Below, piece after piece: positions 6,216 through 8,452 of a stretch of 8,452 nt of DNA (its first letter is position 1; the number at the start of each line of letters is the position of its first letter). The notes under the pieces are model-generated. The model saw only the letters and a program-made list of their open reading frames with translations, made no database searches and was not told the DNA's origin. A program made the position numbers and the translations under genes. Source of the stretch: an uncultured Azospirillum sp. (lineage in GTDB: Bacteria > Pseudomonadota > Alphaproteobacteria > RF32 > CAG-239); assembly GCA_902489675.1 (NCBI GenBank), contig CABUAP010000050.1, positions 1 to 8,452 on the forward strand, given 5' to 3'.

Positions 6216-7335
6216 CTTTGTCCTCCGCATGAACGTTTTTGCGCGTGATGGCCAGCAGCATACCCATACCGATTGCGGTGGCAATGATTGATGAACCGCC
6301 GTATGAGATAAAAGGCAGGGTCATGCCTTTGGTCGGCATCAGGTGCAAGGTTGAAGCCATATTAATAATTGATTGTAACCCGAAAGAGGCTGCCAGTCCA
6401 GAGGCAGATAAAATAATGAACAAATTGTTGTCTTTGCATGAAATAATCATCGAACGGATCACAATGACTGCATAAAGCCCGATAATGGTCAGGCACAAAA
6501 ATACGCCGTATTCTTCCGCTGCGACGGCATAGATAAAATCGGTGTGCGCATCGGGGATCGAAGAGCGGACAATGCCTTCGCCGGGACCGCGGCCGAATAA
6601 GTTGCCGCTTTGAAAAGCTTCTAGCGATTTTTTGACTTGGTAGCTGAGTTCGCCGCCCGATGCCAAAAACTGGTGGATGCGGATTTGAAAATGAGGGAAA
6701 ACAAAATAGGCGGTAATAATTGCCGCTATACCGATAACCCCGGCGGCGCCGAGCAGCAGCAGCGGCATTCCGTTTAGAAAAAACTGGAACAGCCAAACGG
6801 CGGTGATAACCATGGTCATGCCGATGTCGGGCTGGCGGACGATGAGCAGCGCGGTGAACAAAAACAGAGCGGTTGAGAGCAGATTGCCGGGAAATTCCGG
6901 ATGCTGGCGCTGACCGTCAAACAGCCAGGCGGCGGTGACAATGAAAAAGGGTTTGACAAATTCCGACGGTTGAAGTGAAAAACCGAAAATAACCAACCAG
7001 CGGGCGGCGCCTTTATTGGCTTCGCCAAAGAAAAAAGTGCAGATCACAAGCATGATGGCTGCCAGATAGCCGACCAGAGCAAGCCGACGGATAAATTTGA
7101 GCCGCTGCATAGACAAGGCGATCATGACCATATAGGCCAAAGGTGCAAAAAACAGGTGCCGTTTGATGAAATGGTAACTGTCAAAGCCGATGCGGGTGGC
7201 AACAGCCGGGCTGGCGGAAAAAGTGAGCAAAATGCCTAAGATAATGAGAATGCTGATACTAGCCAAAAGCGTTTTGTCAACGGTCCACCACCAGTTGGCA
7301 AGAAGGCTTTTGTTGTTATGGGAAAAGATCAGCAC
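6205..7335 (-). CDS. ftsW: FtsW, SEDS-family septal peptidoglycan polymerase
   Basis: FtsW is a polytopic inner-membrane protein that polymerises lipid II glycan strands at the septum together with its cognate class B PBP (FtsI). About ten hydrophobic segments are visible across the 376 residues. The N-terminal WWWTVDK (15-21) is characteristic of alphaproteobacterial FtsW. SEDS motifs follow: NKGAARWL (107-114), LQPSEFVK (121-128), then PDAHTDF (261-267), whose Asp266 corresponds to the proposed catalytic aspartate, then AAEEYG (272-277), and the signature MPTKGMTLPFISYGGSS (333-349). E. coli FtsW is 414 residues; the difference is mainly at the N-terminus. The start is GTG at 7335, with GGAGG 9 nt upstream. 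The gene follows mraY after 15 nt, where murD is normally found, and its last 11 nt overlap the start of murG. Confidence 0.97.
   Translation of the reverse strand: MLIFSHNNKSLLANWWWTVDKTLLASISILIILGILLTFSASPAVATRIGFDSYHFIKRHLFFAPLAYMVMIALSMQRLKFIRRLALVGYLAAIMLVICTFFFGEANKGAARWLVIFGFSLQPSEFVKPFFIVTAAWLFDGQRQHPEFPGNLLSTALFLFTALLIVRQPDIGMTMVITAVWLFQFFLNGMPLLLLGAAGVIGIAAIITAYFVFPHFQIRIHQFLASGGELSYQVKKSLEAFQSGNLFGRGPGEGIVRSSIPDAHTDFIYAVAAEEYGVFLCLTIIGLYAVIVIRSMIISCKDNNLFIILSASGLAASFGLQSIINMASTLHLMPTKGMTLPFISYGGSSIIATAIGMGMLLAITRKNVHAEDKDDI
6222..6226 (-). promoter_or_regulatory. Shine-Dalgarno that sets the murG start
   Basis: A full GGAGG lies inside the ftsW 3' end, 6 nt before the murG ATG at 6215. 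It is among the strongest ribosome binding sites in the window and settles the start against the 69-nt longer frame. Confidence 0.85.
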
Positions 7336-7344
7336 TTTATCTAT

Positions 7345-7349
7345 CCTCC
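7345..7349 (-). promoter_or_regulatory. Shine-Dalgarno of ftsW
   Basis: GGAGG lies 9 nt before the GTG at 7335 and 1 nt after the mraY TGA (7353-7351). It supports the GTG start and shows that the 15-nt mraY-ftsW junction is a working ribosome binding site with no room for remnants of another gene. Confidence 0.8.
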
Positions 7350-7350
7350 G

Positions 7351-8400
7351 TCAGAAAATCAGAGCAGATACGCCGATGACGGCTGAGATAACCGCGACAA
7401 TGCGAAAACGGGCGACCACGGTGGTTTCTTTCCAGCCCAGCTGTTCAAAGTGGTGATGGATCGGCGCCATCAGGAACACACGGGTTTTAGTGCGTTTATA
7501 CCAAAAAACCTGAATCATGACCGAAAGCGCTTCGATCACAAAAACAAAGCCGATAACAGCCAACAGAATTTCGTGTTTGGTCATAACGGCAACGGTACCG
7601 AGCAGAGCCCCCAAGGAAAGTGAACCGGTATCGCCCATGAACACTTTGGCCGGGGCGCTGTTAAACCACAGAAAACCGAGGCAGGCGCCGGCGGCAGCCG
7701 CACAGACGACCGCCACTTCGCCGCAGCCGGGAATAAAAATGCTGCGGAAGTTTATTGTTTCGGGAAAACCGGTGGTAAAAGCAATGATGCCGAAAGCGGC
7801 AAAAGCGGTCAGGCAAAGGCCGCCGGCCAGTCCGTCCAGCCCGTCGCTTAAATTGACGGCATTTGACGCGCCGGCAATGACGATCATGGCAAACGGCAGG
7901 TAAAACCACCACAGGTCAAAAATATAATTGAGATAAGGAATGCTCAGGCTGAAACGCAGGTTCTCCGTGGTGTTGGCGGTGACCATCCAGACGACGGCAA
8001 AGGCAGTGACAAACTGCAGCAGGAGTTTCATTTTGGCGGTCATGGCATCGGGGGTTTGTTTTTTTACTTTAACGTAGTCATCGGCAAAACCGGTGGCGCC
8101 GAAAACAAAAATTACGGCCAGACAAAGCCAGACGAAAATGTTAGTTAAGTTGCACCAGAGCAGAGCGGAAAGCACAATTGCCGCAAGGATCAGGATGCCG
8201 CCCATGGTCGGGGTGCCTTTTTTGGTCTGCAGATGGCTTTGCGGACCGTTTTCACGGATGGGCTGCCCCAGTCCCTGACAAGCGTGAAGCATAGCAATAA
8301 ATTTGTTCCCGGCAGCCAAAACAATAGCCAGGGCGGTCAAAAATCCTGCCAAAATGCGGACAAGCAATATCTGGTCAGGTGAAAACAAAGCGGCAAACAT
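7351..8400 (-). CDS. mraY: MraY, phospho-MurNAc-pentapeptide transferase
   Basis: MraY is a polytopic, Mg2+-dependent inner-membrane enzyme that transfers phospho-MurNAc-pentapeptide from UDP to undecaprenyl phosphate, giving lipid I. Family motifs appear in order: KKGTPTMGG (60-68), FADDYVK (105-111) with the conserved Asp pair, NAVNLSDGLDGLA (180-192), NSAPAKVFMGDTGSL (247-261) with the catalytic-site Asp, and MAPIHHHFE (311-319). Many hydrophobic segments alternate with these loops, as expected for a ten-helix enzyme. Length is 349 against 360 in E. coli. I chose the ATG at 8400 because AAGGA (8413-8409) lies 8 nt upstream of it. The ATG two codons earlier (8406) is only 2 nt from that site; the difference is two residues. 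ftsW follows directly, without murD. Confidence 0.98.
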   Translation of the reverse strand: MFAALFSPDQILLVRILAGFLTALAIVLAAGNKFIAMLHACQGLGQPIRENGPQSHLQTKKGTPTMGGILILAAIVLSALLWCNLTNIFVWLCLAVIFVFGATGFADDYVKVKKQTPDAMTAKMKLLLQFVTAFAVVWMVTANTTENLRFSLSIPYLNYIFDLWWFYLPFAMIVIAGASNAVNLSDGLDGLAGGLCLTAFAAFGIIAFTTGFPETINFRSIFIPGCGEVAVVCAAAAGACLGFLWFNSAPAKVFMGDTGSLSLGALLGTVAVMTKHEILLAVIGFVFVIEALSVMIQVFWYKRTKTRVFLMAPIHHHFEQLGWKETTVVARFRIVAVISAVIGVSALIF

Positions 8401-8408
8401 CGGCATCT

Positions 8409-8413
8409 TCCTT
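8409..8413 (-). promoter_or_regulatory. Shine-Dalgarno of mraY
   Basis: AAGGA lies 8 nt before the ATG at 8400 but only 2 nt before the ATG at 8406, so it favours the second ATG. It overlaps a TAA (8414-8412) that may be the stop codon of the upstream gene. Confidence 0.6.
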
Positions 8414-8452
8414 AAGAAAACGAAATTTTCTTTATAAAATAGGCGGAATATA
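8412..8452 (-). CDS. possible 3' end of an upstream gene (murF expected here)
   Basis: One minus-strand frame is open from the window edge and reads YSAYFIKKISFS before TAA at 8414-8412, which runs into the mraY Shine-Dalgarno. In dcw clusters murF normally sits directly before mraY, and stop/SD overlap is the style of this cluster. Another frame ends at TAA 8434-8432 (reading YIPPIL) and is equally possible, and the stretch could also be noncoding. Twelve residues are too few to recognise MurF, so the identity rests only on expected gene order. Confidence 0.3.
   Translation of the reverse strand, partial: YSAYFIKKISFS

Noticed and set aside
6216..6284. 23-codon upstream extension of murG
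   Set aside because: It lies wholly inside ftsW in another frame, lacks a good SD, and the start at 6215 has GGAGG at 6 nt.
8414..8432. AAGAAAA-CGAAA-TTTTCTT inverted repeat before mraY
   Set aside because: A 7-bp stem made almost only of A/T pairs in AT-rich DNA; too weak for a terminator and without a flanking U-tract.
1..8452. Search for CRISPR arrays, insertion sequences, tRNAs, phage or defence genes and unknown multi-gene systems
   Set aside because: No direct repeats, transposase-like products, tRNA-like folds or unassigned genes were seen; conserved dcw genes fill nearly the whole window.

Overview
The window holds the 3' two-thirds of a division and cell wall (dcw) cluster, all on the minus strand and read from right to left: mraY, ftsW, murG, murB, ftsQ, ftsA, ftsZ. 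Every gene is intact, and the products look like those of an alphaproteobacterium. The best markers are the FtsZ GTPase core, the long acidic FtsZ linker ending in LDIPSFLRRR, the WWWTVD motif at the FtsW N-terminus, a short type II MurB, and an FtsA that ends in an amphipathic helix. Base composition is moderate rather than GC-rich and intergenic DNA is scarce. An uncultured or host-associated lineage is possible, but genus and family cannot be read from the sequence.

Layout from transcript start to end (high to low coordinates). Positions 8412-8452 may hold the last codons of an upstream gene, where murF would be expected. mraY (8400-7351) makes lipid I. ftsW (7335-6205) is the SEDS glycan polymerase of the septum. 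murG (6215-5073) makes lipid II. murB (5071-4139) makes UDP-MurNAc. ftsQ (4136-3252) is the divisome scaffold, ftsA (3232-1961) the membrane anchor for FtsZ, and ftsZ (1861-164) the ring GTPase. From mraY to ftsA the genes overlap or lie 1-19 nt apart, with Shine-Dalgarno (SD) sequences often lying over the previous stop codon. This suggests one translationally coupled transcript. The only sizeable gap in the cluster is about 97 nt before ftsZ; it holds a candidate promoter and a CtrA-like site. A strong intrinsic terminator starts 5 nt after the ftsZ stop. Beyond it (1-127) lie a candidate promoter and what may be the start of another minus-strand gene.

MraY and MurG make the lipid-linked precursor, MurB supplies its MurNAc sugar, FtsW polymerises it at the septum, and FtsQ, FtsA and FtsZ place and time that synthesis. 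The main peculiarity is a gap in gene content. murD (usually between mraY and ftsW), murC (between murG and murB) and ddl (between murB and ftsQ) are all missing, and the flanking genes close up without remnants. I found no mobile element, CRISPR array, RNA gene or unknown multi-gene system. The window is a well-conserved housekeeping locus with some unusual details.
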